A DNA stretch of 49,327 bases from ATX-6F1 sp943369485 (GTDB lineage Bacteria > Cyanobacteriota > Cyanobacteriia > PCC-6307 > Cyanobiaceae). Location: NCBI GenBank assembly GCA_943369485.1, contig CALRNH020000018.1, positions 1-49,327 of the forward strand, written 5' to 3'. The notes under the pieces were generated by a model, which worked only from the letters and a program-made list of their open reading frames with translations, made no database searches and was not told the DNA's origin. Below are positions 14,965 through 23,850 of this stretch, piece by piece. Position 1 is the stretch's first letter. Each line of letters opens with the position of its first letter. Made by a program: the position numbers and the translations under genes.

Positions 14965-15629
14965 GTCTGGCCAGGTTGCGACTGTTTCAGCTGGTCAGTC
15001 CGGCCTTGCCGGTGGGCGCCTTCAGCTACTCGGAGGGCCTGGAGGTGCTCGTGCAGCGGGGCCGCCTCGCCGATCGGTGCGCCCTGCAAGCCTGGCTGGA
15101 GGCGGAACTGCGGCGGGGTCTGGTGGCGATCGAAGCCGCCGCCCTCAGGCCCCTGGGGGAGGCCCTGGCCTCAGGGCGCCTGGAGGAGGCACACGATCTG
15201 GATGGCTGGTTGCTGGCCCAGCGGGAGGCGCCCGAGCTGCGGGCCCAGCAGCGCCAGATGGGCCGCTCCCTGATCCAGCTTCTGGCCGAATTGGGCTGGC
15301 CGCTGTCGTCGGCTTCGGCTTGGCCCGGAGATCTCGCCTGGCCAGGGGCCTGGGCCTGGGCGGGCCACTGCCTGCAGCTGCCCTGGCAGGAGCTGGTGGA
15401 GGCCTACCTCTACGGCTGGACCTCCAACCAGATCAGCGCCGCGGTGCGCCTGGTGCCCCTCGGCTCCACCCAGGGCCAGGCGCTGCAGCTGAGCCTCGCC
15501 CCCCTGCTGCAGGAGCGTGCGCTGGAGCTCGCTGGAGCCGATCCCAGGCAGCTGTGGAACGGCGGCGTCGGGGCTGGCCTGGCCCAGCTGCAGCATGCTG
15601 AGCTCTACTCCCGTCTGTTCCGCAGTTAG
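14961..15629 (+). CDS. ureF: Urease accessory protein UreF
   Basis: UreF joins UreD and UreG in the nickel-insertion complex and acts on the GTPase cycle of UreG. The 222-residue protein opens with the family pattern LFQLVSPALPVGAFSYSEGLE, followed by the all-helical fold. It ends with QLWNGGVGAGLAQLQHAELYSRLFRS, typical of UreF C-termini, which contact UreD. It overlaps ureE by ATGA and is directly followed by ureG without a gap, so ureEFG is one transcription unit. Confidence 0.93.
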   Translation: MSLARLRLFQLVSPALPVGAFSYSEGLEVLVQRGRLADRCALQAWLEAELRRGLVAIEAAALRPLGEALASGRLEEAHDLDGWLLAQREAPELRAQQRQMGRSLIQLLAELGWPLSSASAWPGDLAWPGAWAWAGHCLQLPWQELVEAYLYGWTSNQISAAVRLVPLGSTQGQALQLSLAPLLQERALELAGADPRQLWNGGVGAGLAQLQHAELYSRLFRS

Positions 15630-16229
15630 ATGAGCCGCTTACGCGTGGGGGTGGCCGGGCCCGTGGGTTCCGGCAAGACGGCCCTGGTGGAAGCCCTCTG
15701 CCGCACGCTGCGGGACCGGCTCCAGCTGGCGGTGGTGACCAACGACATCTACACCCAGGAAGACGCCCAGTTCCTTACCCGCGCCGGCGCCCTGGCCCCC
15801 GAGCGCATCCGCGGGGTGGAAACGGGAGGCTGCCCCCACACGGCGATCCGTGAGGATTGCTCGATCAACCGGGCGGCGGTGGAGGAGCTGGAGCAGGCCT
15901 TCCCCGATCTGGATCTGGTGCTGGTGGAGAGCGGTGGCGACAATCTCGCCGCCAGCTTCAGCCCCGAACTGGTGGACTGCTGCATCTACGTGATCGATGT
16001 GGCCGCCGGCGACAAGATCCCCCGCAAGGGGGGACCGGGCATCACCCGCTCCGATCTGCTGGTGATCAACAAGATCGATCTGGCCCCGATGGTCGGTGCC
16101 TCCCTGGAGGTGATGGAGCGGGACACCGAGCGCATGCGCCAGGGTCTGCCGTGGTGCTTCACCAACCTGCGCTCAGGCGAGGGCCTCGACCAGGTGGAGA
16201 AGTTTCTGTTGCAACAGCTACCAGGTTGA
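15630..16229 (+). CDS. ureG: Urease accessory GTPase UreG
   Basis: UreG is the SIMIBI-class GTPase that powers nickel transfer into urease. The 199-residue protein has the P-loop GPVGSGKTAL (residues 10-19), the metal-relay motif region ETGGCPHTAIREDCSIN (containing the conserved Cys-Pro-His), the Walker B/switch region LVLVESGGDN, and the nucleotide specificity motif VINKIDLAP. All residues expected for activity are present. It closes the ureEFG set and is followed by a regulatory gap and urtA. Confidence 0.96.
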   Translation: MSRLRVGVAGPVGSGKTALVEALCRTLRDRLQLAVVTNDIYTQEDAQFLTRAGALAPERIRGVETGGCPHTAIREDCSINRAAVEELEQAFPDLDLVLVESGGDNLAASFSPELVDCCIYVIDVAAGDKIPRKGGPGITRSDLLVINKIDLAPMVGASLEVMERDTERMRQGLPWCFTNLRSGEGLDQVEKFLLQQLPG

Positions 16230-16280
16230 GGCTTGTTCGTTGTTGGGTCTGTGACAGGCCGCCCGTGGGCTGGCCAAACG

Positions 16281-16323
16281 GTGCGATTCGCTACAGGTTC
16301 ACCGAGGTCCCCGTCGATACGTT
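16281..16323 (+). promoter_or_regulatory. NtcA-activated type promoter upstream of urtA
   Basis: GTGCGATTCGCTAC at 16281-16294 fits the NtcA pattern with one change from GTA-N8-TAC. It is followed 23 bases later by TACGTT (16318-16323), a TA-N3-T -10 box. This spacing is the classical NtcA-dependent promoter architecture. The ATG of urtA is 44 bases beyond the -10 box, preceded by AAGGAG at 16353-16358. The same regulator probably also acts at the ureD/ureE gap. Confidence 0.7.
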
Positions 16324-16367
16324 GCCGTTTCCGCTGGTAGGCGGATCACAACAAGGAGTTTTGCCCA

Positions 16368-17684
16368 ATGAAGCCCACCTCGACGCAGAAGACGGCCTTT
16401 CGTCTGCTGGGCGGCGCCACCGCGCTGGCCACTTCCTTCTCACTAGTGGCCTGTGGGGGCGGTGGCGGCGACAAGATGGCCTCCGGTGACGGCGGCGGTG
16501 GTTTCGACGGTGAAGTGAAGGTTGGGATCCTTCACTCCCGCTCCGGCACCATGGCCATCTCCGAGAACACGGTGGCCGAAGCCGAGTTGATGGCGATCGA
16601 GGAGATCAACAAGGCCGGTGGCGTGAATGTCGGCGGCAAGAAGCTGAAGATCGTTCCTGTTGAGGAAGACGGAGCCTCCGATTGGCCCACCTTCGCCGAG
16701 AAGGCCAAGAAGCTGATCGATCAGGACAAGGTCGACGTGGTCTTCGGTGGCTGGACCTCCGCCAGCCGCAAGGCGATGCTGCCGGTGTTCGAGGCCAAGG
16801 ATCACTTCCTCTACTACCCGATCCAGTACGAAGGCCAGGAGTGCTCCAAGAACATCTTCTACAGCGGTGCCGATCCGAAGCAGCAGGCTGAGCCTGCCGT
16901 GGATTGGCTGCTGAAGAACAAAGGCAAACAGTTCTTCCTGGTGGGCTCCGACTACGTGTACCCACGTACGGCGAACACGATCATGAAGGAGCAGCTCAAG
17001 GCCAACGGCGGCACGGTGGTCGGTGAGGACTACCTCCCCCTCGGCAACACCGAGGTGGCCCCGATCATCGCCAAGATCAAGCAGGCCCTGCCCAAGGGTG
17101 GCGTGATCGTCAACACCCTGAACGGTGACAGCAACGTCGCCTTCTTCAAGCAGATGAAGGCCGCTGGGATCACCCCCAAGAACGGCTACTCGATCATGAG
17201 CTTCTCGATAGCCGAAGAGGAGATCGCCGCCATCGGTCCTGAGTACCTCGAGGGCACCTACGCCGCCTGGAACTACTTCCAGAGCCTCGACACCCCGGCT
17301 TCCAAGAAGTTCACCGCCGACTTCAAGGCCAAGTACGGCGAGAAGCGGGTCACCAACGACCCGGCTGAAGCCGCCTACGCCATGGTCTACCTCTGGGCCA
17401 AGGGCGCTGAGAAGGCCGGCACCACCGACAACAAGAAGGTGCGTGAGGCCCTCATCGGCGTCAGCTTCGATGCCCCCGAGGGCAAGGTGACCGTGCTCCC
17501 CAACCACCACCTCGAGAAGCTGGTGCTGATCGGCGAGGTCCAGAAGGATGGGATGTTCAAGATCCTTGAGAACAAGGGCTTCGTGAAGGCCTTGGCCTGG
17601 AATCAGTACGTGCCCGAGACGAAGGGATACGCCTGCGACTGGACCCGCAAGGACGTGCCCAATCCCGGCAAGTTCAAGATGTGA
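16368..17684 (+). CDS. urtA: Urea ABC transporter substrate-binding lipoprotein UrtA
   Basis: This is the periplasmic urea-binding component of the Urt transporter, 438 residues. A lipoprotein signal ends at the lipobox LVAC with Cys29, followed by a Gly-rich linker. The mature domain is a type I periplasmic binding protein of the urea/short-chain amide group: VGILHSRSGTMAISENTV, VFGGWTSASRKAMLPVFE, YYPIQYEGQECSKNIFYSG and AAWNYFQSLDTP are UrtA hallmarks. It has a clear AAGGAG ribosome site and an NtcA-type promoter. A strong terminator hairpin follows, which should make urtA the most abundant transcript of the operon. Confidence 0.97.
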   Translation: MKPTSTQKTAFRLLGGATALATSFSLVACGGGGGDKMASGDGGGGFDGEVKVGILHSRSGTMAISENTVAEAELMAIEEINKAGGVNVGGKKLKIVPVEEDGASDWPTFAEKAKKLIDQDKVDVVFGGWTSASRKAMLPVFEAKDHFLYYPIQYEGQECSKNIFYSGADPKQQAEPAVDWLLKNKGKQFFLVGSDYVYPRTANTIMKEQLKANGGTVVGEDYLPLGNTEVAPIIAKIKQALPKGGVIVNTLNGDSNVAFFKQMKAAGITPKNGYSIMSFSIAEEEIAAIGPEYLEGTYAAWNYFQSLDTPASKKFTADFKAKYGEKRVTNDPAEAAYAMVYLWAKGAEKAGTTDNKKVREALIGVSFDAPEGKVTVLPNHHLEKLVLIGEVQKDGMFKILENKGFVKALAWNQYVPETKGYACDWTRKDVPNPGKFKM

Positions 17685-17706
17685 TCGCCGTCAGGCCATC
17701 GACCTC

Positions 17707-17733
17707 AGAGGGGAGAGGAATCTCCCCTCTTTT
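17707..17733 (+). terminator. Intrinsic terminator/attenuator between urtA and urtB
   Basis: A perfect 10-bp stem (AGAGGGGAGA paired with TCTCCCCTCT) closes a GGAA tetraloop and is followed directly by T residues. It lies 22 bases after the urtA stop and 54 bases before urtB. Partial termination here would give more binding protein than permease, a common design in ABC importers. Confidence 0.85.
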
Positions 17734-17787
17734 CGTGCCTGGCTTTATGCGCTGACCGTTCACCTTGCCCGGTTTCGCCGGGACGCC

Positions 17788-18945
17788 ATGGATCTTCTCT
17801 ACGAAACACTGTTCAACGGCCTGGCCATCGGCTCGGTGCTGGTGCTCGCCGCCCTCGGACTGGCCGTGGTCTTCGGGCTGATGGGCGTCATCAACATGGC
17901 CCACGGCGAGTTGATGATGATCGGCGCCTACACCACCTATGTGGTGCAGAACATCTTCAAGGCCGCCGTGCCGGAAGCGCTGTTCCCGATTTACATCTTG
18001 ATTGCCATTCCGATCGCCTTCCTGGTCAGTGGCCTGGCGGGGCTGCTCTTGGAAAAGACAGTCATCCGGAGGCTCTATGGGCGGCCCCTGGAAACCCTGC
18101 TGGCCACCTGGGGGGTGAGCCTGATCCTGCAGCAGTTCGTGCGCTCGGTCTCGAGTGCGTTCGCCATTGGCCTGGTGCTGGCGGTGGCTCTCGGTCTGCT
18201 GCTGCCTCGGCTCACCCCCAGGGCCTGGTGGCAGCAGCGCTGGACCCCGATTCTCGCCGTTGGCAACTGGCTCGTCGCCGGCCTGGTGGGGATCGCCGTG
18301 GCCGCCGCCCTTGGACAGCAGCGGTCCCTTGATGAACCCTGGTTCAGCGCCCGCAACCTTGATGTGACAGCCCCCACCTGGCTGCGCGGTTCGATCGATG
18401 TGGGGGCGGTCAACATGCCGACCGCCCGCCTGTTCATCATTGCCCTCACCATTGCCGCCCTGGTGGCGGTCACCTGGTTTTTGCAGAAGAGCGTCTGGGG
18501 CATCCGCATCCGCTCGGTCACCCAGAACCGGCCGATGAGCGATTGCCTCGGCATCCCCACCCAGAAGGTGGATGCGCTCACCTTTCTGGTTGGCTCAGGT
18601 CTCGCTGGCGTGGCCGGTGTGGCCGTCACCCTGCTGGGATCGGTGGGCCCCAACCTCGGGGGTAATTACATCGTCGACTGCTTCATGGTGGTGGTGCTCG
18701 GTGGGGTGGGCAAACTCATGGGCACGGTGGTGGCGGCCCTCGCCATCGGCGTGCTCAGTTACGTCGTGGGCTCCGGTTCCCTGCTGCTGGTGTGGACCAC
18801 CATGCCCCCAGGCCTGAATGAGTTGATCACGTTCTTTGCCACCACCTCGATGGCCAAGGTGCTGGTGTTCGCGATCATCGTGGTGTTCCTTCAGTTCCGC
18901 CCCGCCGGGATCTTCCCGCCCAAGGGCCGCATGGTGGAGGCCTGA
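17788..18945 (+). CDS. urtB: Urea ABC transporter permease UrtB
   Basis: UrtB is one of two LivH/LivM-type permeases of the urea importer. The 385-residue protein has about nine to ten hydrophobic segments. Family motifs include GLAVVFGLMGVINMAHGELMMIGAY at the start and LLATWGVSLILQQFVR, with the C-terminal SVTQNRPMSDCLGIPT loop that docks to the ATPases. GSVGPNLGGNYIVDCFMVVVLGG is characteristic of UrtB. It starts at ATG 17788 and is followed three bases after its stop by urtC. Confidence 0.96.
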   Translation: MDLLYETLFNGLAIGSVLVLAALGLAVVFGLMGVINMAHGELMMIGAYTTYVVQNIFKAAVPEALFPIYILIAIPIAFLVSGLAGLLLEKTVIRRLYGRPLETLLATWGVSLILQQFVRSVSSAFAIGLVLAVALGLLLPRLTPRAWWQQRWTPILAVGNWLVAGLVGIAVAAALGQQRSLDEPWFSARNLDVTAPTWLRGSIDVGAVNMPTARLFIIALTIAALVAVTWFLQKSVWGIRIRSVTQNRPMSDCLGIPTQKVDALTFLVGSGLAGVAGVAVTLLGSVGPNLGGNYIVDCFMVVVLGGVGKLMGTVVAALAIGVLSYVVGSGSLLLVWTTMPPGLNELITFFATTSMAKVLVFAIIVVFLQFRPAGIFPPKGRMVEA

Positions 18946-18948
18946 GCC

Positions 18949-20109
18949 ATGGGCTCCTCCTCTGCGGCCCCCCTTTGGCGTCGTGCGCTCCCCTGGGTGC
19001 TGATCGTGGCCGCCGCCCTGATCCTGCCGGCGGTGCTTCCCCCCTTCCGCCTCAACCTGCTGGGAAGGTTTCTGTCCCTGGGCATCGTGGCCCTCGGCAT
19101 CGATCTGATCTGGGGTTTCACCGGCCTGCTCAGCCTCGGTCAGGGCATCTTCTTCGCCATCGGCGGGTATGCCATCGGCATGTACCTGCAGCTCGACAGC
19201 CTCGAGCCCGGCCAGTTGCCGGAATTCTTCGGCCTCTACGGCGTCAAGGAACTGCCCTCCTTCTGGCAGCCTTTCGCCTCGCCCGTGTTCACGTTTTTTG
19301 CCATCTGGGTGATCCCTGCCCTGGTGGCCGGCCTGCTCGGCTTCCTGGTGTTTCGCAACCGCATCAAGGGGGTCTACTTCTCGATCCTCACCCAGGCGGC
19401 CCTGCTGGTCTTCTTCAACTTCTTCAATGGCCAGCAGAAGCTGATCAACGGCACCAACGGCCTCAAGACCGACACCGCCCGCTTCTTCGGCGAGCTGGTG
19501 GGCTCCGATAGCGCCCAGCGCCAGCTGTTCCTGCTCACCGTTGTGCTGACCGTGGCGTCCTGGTTCCTCTGCCGCTGGCTCACCAGCGGCCGCTTCGGTG
19601 ATGCCCTGGTGGCGATCCGGGATGATGAACCCAGGCTTCGCTACACGGGTTACAACCCCACCGCCTACAAGACCCTCGTCTTCGCAGTGGCCGGAGCCCT
19701 GGCCGGGGTGAGCGGAGCGCTCTACACCGTTCAATCCGGCATCGTCAGCCCCCAGTTCATGGCGGTGCCGTTCTCGATCGAGATGGTGATCTGGGTGGCG
19801 GTGGGGGGCCGCGGCACCCTGATCGGCGCTGTGCTCGGCGCCGTGCTGATCAACTACGCCAAGAGCCTGATCAGTGAACAGCTGCCCGAAACCTGGCTGT
19901 TCATCCAGGGGGGTCTGTTCCTGCTGGTGGTCACCGCCCTGCCCGATGGCCTGGTGGGCTGGTGGCGCCAGGGCGGAGTGCGCCAGCTCCAGGCGATGGT
20001 CGGCTGGCCGCCCCTGGCGCCCACCTATCCCGCCTTGGACCTCGATCCCTCCGTGCAGGCCGAGGCCGCCGAACTCACCCCGCCATCCACCCGAGGAGTC
20101 GAGCCATGA
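18949..20109 (+). CDS. urtC: Urea ABC transporter permease UrtC
   Basis: UrtC is the second permease of the urea importer, 386 residues, LivM-like. Features are SLGIVALGIDLIWGFTGLLSLGQGIFFAIGGY at the N-terminus, the ATPase-coupling loop ALVAIRDDEPRLRYTGYNP, and IEMVIWVAVGGRGTLIGAVLGA near the end. Its stop overlaps urtD as ATGA, so translation of permease and ATPase is probably coupled. It forms a heterodimeric channel with UrtB. Confidence 0.96.
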   Translation: MGSSSAAPLWRRALPWVLIVAAALILPAVLPPFRLNLLGRFLSLGIVALGIDLIWGFTGLLSLGQGIFFAIGGYAIGMYLQLDSLEPGQLPEFFGLYGVKELPSFWQPFASPVFTFFAIWVIPALVAGLLGFLVFRNRIKGVYFSILTQAALLVFFNFFNGQQKLINGTNGLKTDTARFFGELVGSDSAQRQLFLLTVVLTVASWFLCRWLTSGRFGDALVAIRDDEPRLRYTGYNPTAYKTLVFAVAGALAGVSGALYTVQSGIVSPQFMAVPFSIEMVIWVAVGGRGTLIGAVLGAVLINYAKSLISEQLPETWLFIQGGLFLLVVTALPDGLVGWWRQGGVRQLQAMVGWPPLAPTYPALDLDPSVQAEAAELTPPSTRGVEP

Positions 20110-20879
20110 GCACCCCCGCCACCGGCGTGAGGCCGCTGCTGGAACTGCGCTCGGTGAGTGTCAGCTTCGATGGTTTCCTGGCCCTCAATGACCTCAATCT
20201 GCAGCTGGCACCAGGCGAACTGCGAGCGGTGATCGGTCCGAACGGTGCCGGCAAGACCACCTTCCTCGATGTGATCACCGGCAAGGTGAGGCCCACCAAG
20301 GGGGATGTGGTCTTCCGCGGCAAATCCTTGGTGGGTACCCCCGAGCACCAGATCGCGCGGCTGGGGGTGGGCCGCAAGTTCCAGACGCCGCGGGTGTATC
20401 AGAACCTCTCGCCACGCCGCAACCTCGAACTGGCGGTGAGCCACCGCAACGCCCCCTTCGATCTGCTCTTTGGCTCCCTGGATGCCAAGGCTCGGGAGCG
20501 GGTGCAGCAGCTGCTGGCGGTGGTGGATCTGGAGGCCCAGTCCAATGTGCCGGCGGGGGGGCTCTCCCATGGCCAGAAGCAGTGGCTGGAGATCGCCATG
20601 CTGCTGGCCCAGGACCCTGATCTGTTGTTGGTGGACGAGCCCGTGGCCGGACTCACCGATGAGGAAACACGCCGCACCGCCGATCTGCTCAAGCAGCTCT
20701 CAGGTGATCACACCGTGCTGGTCATTGAGCACGACATGGAGTTCATCCGCGATCTCAACTCCCAGGTCACGGTGCTGCATGAGGGCCATGTGCTGTGTGA
20801 GGGGCCCATGGATCAAGTCGAGAAGAATCCAAAGGTGATCGAGGTCTACCTGGGCATTTCGATGGAGGACGACGCATGA
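20106..20879 (+). CDS. urtD: Urea ABC transporter ATP-binding protein UrtD
   Basis: UrtD is a 257-residue ATPase of the LivG group. The Walker A loop is GPNGAGKTT at residues 44-52; the signature is the variant LSHGQKQWLEIAM, usual for UrtD; Walker B is LLLVDEPVAGL. The segment IARLGVGRKFQTPRVYQNLS is LivG-like. The start at ATG 20106 overlaps urtC (ATGA), and the stop overlaps urtE (ATGA). It pairs with UrtE to drive UrtBC. Confidence 0.96.
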   Translation: MSTPATGVRPLLELRSVSVSFDGFLALNDLNLQLAPGELRAVIGPNGAGKTTFLDVITGKVRPTKGDVVFRGKSLVGTPEHQIARLGVGRKFQTPRVYQNLSPRRNLELAVSHRNAPFDLLFGSLDAKARERVQQLLAVVDLEAQSNVPAGGLSHGQKQWLEIAMLLAQDPDLLLVDEPVAGLTDEETRRTADLLKQLSGDHTVLVIEHDMEFIRDLNSQVTVLHEGHVLCEGPMDQVEKNPKVIEVYLGISMEDDA

Positions 20880-21595
20880 CCAGCTCAGATGCGGTGCTGC
20901 AGGTTCGCGGCCTCAACGTCTACTACGGTGACAGCCATATCCTCAGGGATGTCGACATCACCGTCAAACCAGGTCAGATGGTCTGTCTGATCGGCAGGAA
21001 TGGCGTCGGTAAGACCACCCTGCTCAAGACCGTGATCGGGCTGCTGCGGCAGCGCAATGGTGTCGTGGAACTGGAGGATCGGGACGTCTCCGCCCTGCCC
21101 CCCCATCAACGGGCCCGCAGTGGCATCGGCTACGTGCCCCAGGGTCGGGAGATCATTCCCCAGCTCACGGTGCGCGAGAACCTTCTGCTCGGCCTGGAGG
21201 CGCTGCCGGGGGGGCTCCAGAAGAACCGCCACATCGATCCTGTGGTCTTCGAGCTGTTCCCGGTTCTCGAGAAGTTCCTCCAGCGGCGCGGGGGGGATCT
21301 CAGCGGCGGGCAGCAGCAGCAACTCGCCATTGCCCGTGCCCTGCTGGGCAAACCTCGGCTGCTGCTGCTCGATGAACCCACCGAGGGCATTCAGCCGTCG
21401 GTGATTCTCGACATCGAGCGCGCTGTCAAGCGAATCATCAAGACCACGGGAATCAGCGTCCTGCTGGTGGAGCAGCATGTCAATTTCGTTGAGCAGGCGG
21501 ATTGGTTCTATGCCATGCAGCGGGGAGGAATGGTGGCCAGTGGCCCCACCGAGGAACTCAGTCAGGAGGTGATCAACCGGTTCCTCAAGGTCTGA
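20876..21595 (+). CDS. urtE: Urea ABC transporter ATP-binding protein UrtE
   Basis: UrtE is a 239-residue ATPase of the LivF group. Walker A is GRNGVGKTT (residues 40-48), the Q-loop region reads GYVPQGREIIPQLTVRENL, the signature is LSGGQQQQLAIARALL, and Walker B is LLLLDEPTEGIQPS. The H-loop is in LLVEQHVNF. It closes the urt operon; the gene after it is convergent, with only 27 bases between the stops. Confidence 0.96.
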   Translation: MTSSDAVLQVRGLNVYYGDSHILRDVDITVKPGQMVCLIGRNGVGKTTLLKTVIGLLRQRNGVVELEDRDVSALPPHQRARSGIGYVPQGREIIPQLTVRENLLLGLEALPGGLQKNRHIDPVVFELFPVLEKFLQRRGGDLSGGQQQQLAIARALLGKPRLLLLDEPTEGIQPSVILDIERAVKRIIKTTGISVLLVEQHVNFVEQADWFYAMQRGGMVASGPTEELSQEVINRFLKV

Positions 21596-21622
21596 GCGCG
21601 CCCAGCTCAAGCTGGTGTGGCG

Positions 21623-22489
21623 TTACAGCAACTGACGCCAGAAGGCTTCGGCCTCCGTTGGGCTGAGGCCTTCCAATGCCGCCCCATCGACGGCCATGAT
21701 CGGCCGGCAGCCGAGGCTGTTGATCAGCAGGGCGGCCTCGGCGTCCAGGAGATCCTCGGCGTTCAGCTCGCCCTCTGCCGCCAGCCCCAGGCTCAGGGCC
21801 CGGCCGCGCATCACCCCGGGCAGGCAGCCGCCGGCCAGGGGCGGGGTGCGCCAGCGACCCAGTCGGCGCACCAGCAGGTTGGCGGTGGTGCCGCAGCAGA
21901 GCCCACCGGCCGTGCTGAGCAACAGGCCATCGTCGGCACCGGCGGCCCGCGCTTCCCGGCGGGCCTGGATCGCGGGACCGTAGGCAAAGGTCTTGCAACC
22001 GCTCAGCTGGCTTGAGGCGTTGCGGCGCTCCAGGCGGCTGATCAGCACCGACACCGGCCTGAAGCAGGCCTCGCCGGGGCTGAATTGCAGCCAGAAGCGA
22101 TGGCCAGCCCCTGGGGGCGTGGAAGGCCCGATGCCGCGCGGCTCGGGAGGGAGTTCGATCCCCCGCTCGGCGGCCGCCCCCCGGCTCCAGTTGAGCCGCA
22201 GGGCACCGTTGCCCTGGCCACTGCGGGCCAAGGCTTCCGCCAGCAGCGCCTCGACCGTCGCGCTGGCCGGCGGCGGTGCCATCGCCAGCAGGGCGGCGCC
22301 GCGATCCCAGCGCTCCAGATGCTCCCTCAGCAACAGGGCGTGGCCGTTCTCCACCCGCACGGTTTCGAACAGGCCATCGGCCAGGCCCAGGCCCCGGTCA
22401 TCCAGCGGCAGGCTCAGGGCGCCGGGCGCCCCCCACAGGCCCGACCGGGGACCTCCCGCGGGATCGCCGATCCAGGCGATCGCGCTCAC
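21623..22489 (-). CDS. pabC: Aminotransferase class IV, probable aminodeoxychorismate lyase
   Basis: This 288-residue PLP enzyme of fold type IV has LGLADGLFETVRVENGHALL (substrate-side start), the PLP lysine K166 in QLSGCKTFAYG, and the phosphate-binding CGTTANL. Because it overlaps pabB by GTGA, the likely reaction is release of pyruvate from 4-amino-4-deoxychorismate to give p-aminobenzoate for folate synthesis. A branched-chain or D-amino acid aminotransferase activity cannot be excluded from sequence. The start is GTG 22489. Confidence 0.82.
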   Translation of the reverse strand: MSAIAWIGDPAGGPRSGLWGAPGALSLPLDDRGLGLADGLFETVRVENGHALLLREHLERWDRGAALLAMAPPPASATVEALLAEALARSGQGNGALRLNWSRGAAAERGIELPPEPRGIGPSTPPGAGHRFWLQFSPGEACFRPVSVLISRLERRNASSQLSGCKTFAYGPAIQARREARAAGADDGLLLSTAGGLCCGTTANLLVRRLGRWRTPPLAGGCLPGVMRGRALSLGLAAEGELNAEDLLDAEAALLINSLGCRPIMAVDGAALEGLSPTEAEAFWRQLL

Positions 22490-23850
22490 GCCAGGGCCTC
22501 CAGCAGCGGCTGAATCTTCCAGCCCATTTCCTCGGCCTCCCCGAGCGGATCCGAGTCGGCCACGATGCCGCAGCCGGCATGCACCCGCAGCTGGCGGCCG
22601 TTGATCAGCAGGCTGCGGATCAGGATGTTGCCTGCAAAGGCGCCGCCGGGGGCCATGTGAAACAGGCTGCCGCAGTAGGGCCCCCGGGGTACGGGCTCGA
22701 GCGTGTTCAGTCGCCGGCAGGCCCGCACCTTGGGGGCACCACTGATCGAGCCCCCCGGCCAGCAGGCCTGCAGCAGCTCCACCACCCCCAGCCCCGGCCG
22801 CAGTTGCCCCTCCACCACCGAGGTGAGGTGATGCACCTGGCGGTAGCTCTCCAGCCCCACCAGCTGGGGCACGGCGATGGAGCCCGCCACACAGACCCGC
22901 CCGAGGTCGTTGCGCAGCAGATCCACGATCATCACGTTCTCGGCGCGGTCCTTGGGGCTGGTGATCAGTTCGACGGCCTCGCGGGCATCGGCCTCGGGGT
23001 CGCGCCGGCGGGGGCGGGTGCCTTTGATCGGACGGGTTTCCACCCGGCCATCGGGGCTCAGCTGCAGGAAGAGCTCCGGGGACGCCGAGAGTACCGCTTC
23101 CCCCTTGGCCTCACCGGAGGCGATCGCCAGGCCCGAGAACGGCGCCGGACAGGCGCGCCGGAGGCGCCCGTAGAGGGCCAGCAGATCGGTTGCCGCCGCC
23201 AGGGTGGTTTCGCAGCAGGCGGTGAGGTTGGCCTGGAACAGATCCCCGGCGGCGATCCAGGCCTGGAGGTGCTCCACCTGGGTGGCGAAGGTGTCGGCGT
23301 CGGTGTGCCAGTGCCAGGCGGCGATCGGGATCGCTGCCGGATCGTTGCGTTCAGGCGCTTCGCTGCCCTCCGGCAGGGCCTCCACCACAGCGGCGATCGC
23401 CTCCAGATGCTCCGCTCCGCGGCCCTCCAGCCAGAGCTGCCGCGCCTCCAGGTCGATGTGCAGCAGGCTGTCGTAGCGGCCGGCCCAGAGGGTGGCCATC
23501 GCCGGGCGCTGCCAGTGGTCACCCGCCTCCATCCAGGCCCCCGCCTCGTAGCTCAGCCAGCCCAGCCAATGGCCCCCCCGGGCCTCCATGCGCTCGAGGG
23601 CCGCGAACGGATCGAGGGCACCGGGGTCCCCCGGCAGCCCTCGGCAGCAGACGGTCTCCACCGGGCTGATCGCCAGGCAGCTGCGTCCGCCCCTGCTCGC
23701 TCCTGCGCCGCCCCTGCCCGAGGGCTCCCCCGACGCCGACCCAGATGGGTGCCCGTCACCATCGAGCCACACAAGCCCCTCCTGGCCGAAGGCCGCCGCC
23801 AGGGCCACCGCCACCGCCCAGGGGTCCCGCCAGGGGAGCGTCCGCCTCAA
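22486..23850 (-). CDS. pabB: Aminodeoxychorismate synthase component I (PabB-like)
   Basis: This 454-residue chorismate-binding enzyme makes 4-amino-4-deoxychorismate with a glutamine amidotransferase partner encoded elsewhere. Recognisable motifs are GDLFQANLT, SPELFLQL, the core RPIKGTRPR, RAENVMIVDLLRNDLGRVC, the substrate site GSISGAPKVRA, and the C-terminal GCGIVADSDP. The start chosen is TTG 23850, which overlaps the queC stop as TTGA; the longer frame to 24123 lies inside queC and is Arg/Pro-rich noise. PabB is preferred to TrpE because of the linked pabC and the shorter N-terminal region. Confidence 0.87.
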   Translation of the reverse strand: MRRTLPWRDPWAVAVALAAAFGQEGLVWLDGDGHPSGSASGEPSGRGGAGASRGGRSCLAISPVETVCCRGLPGDPGALDPFAALERMEARGGHWLGWLSYEAGAWMEAGDHWQRPAMATLWAGRYDSLLHIDLEARQLWLEGRGAEHLEAIAAVVEALPEGSEAPERNDPAAIPIAAWHWHTDADTFATQVEHLQAWIAAGDLFQANLTACCETTLAAATDLLALYGRLRRACPAPFSGLAIASGEAKGEAVLSASPELFLQLSPDGRVETRPIKGTRPRRRDPEADAREAVELITSPKDRAENVMIVDLLRNDLGRVCVAGSIAVPQLVGLESYRQVHHLTSVVEGQLRPGLGVVELLQACWPGGSISGAPKVRACRRLNTLEPVPRGPYCGSLFHMAPGGAFAGNILIRSLLINGRQLRVHAGCGIVADSDPLGEAEEMGWKIQPLLEALA

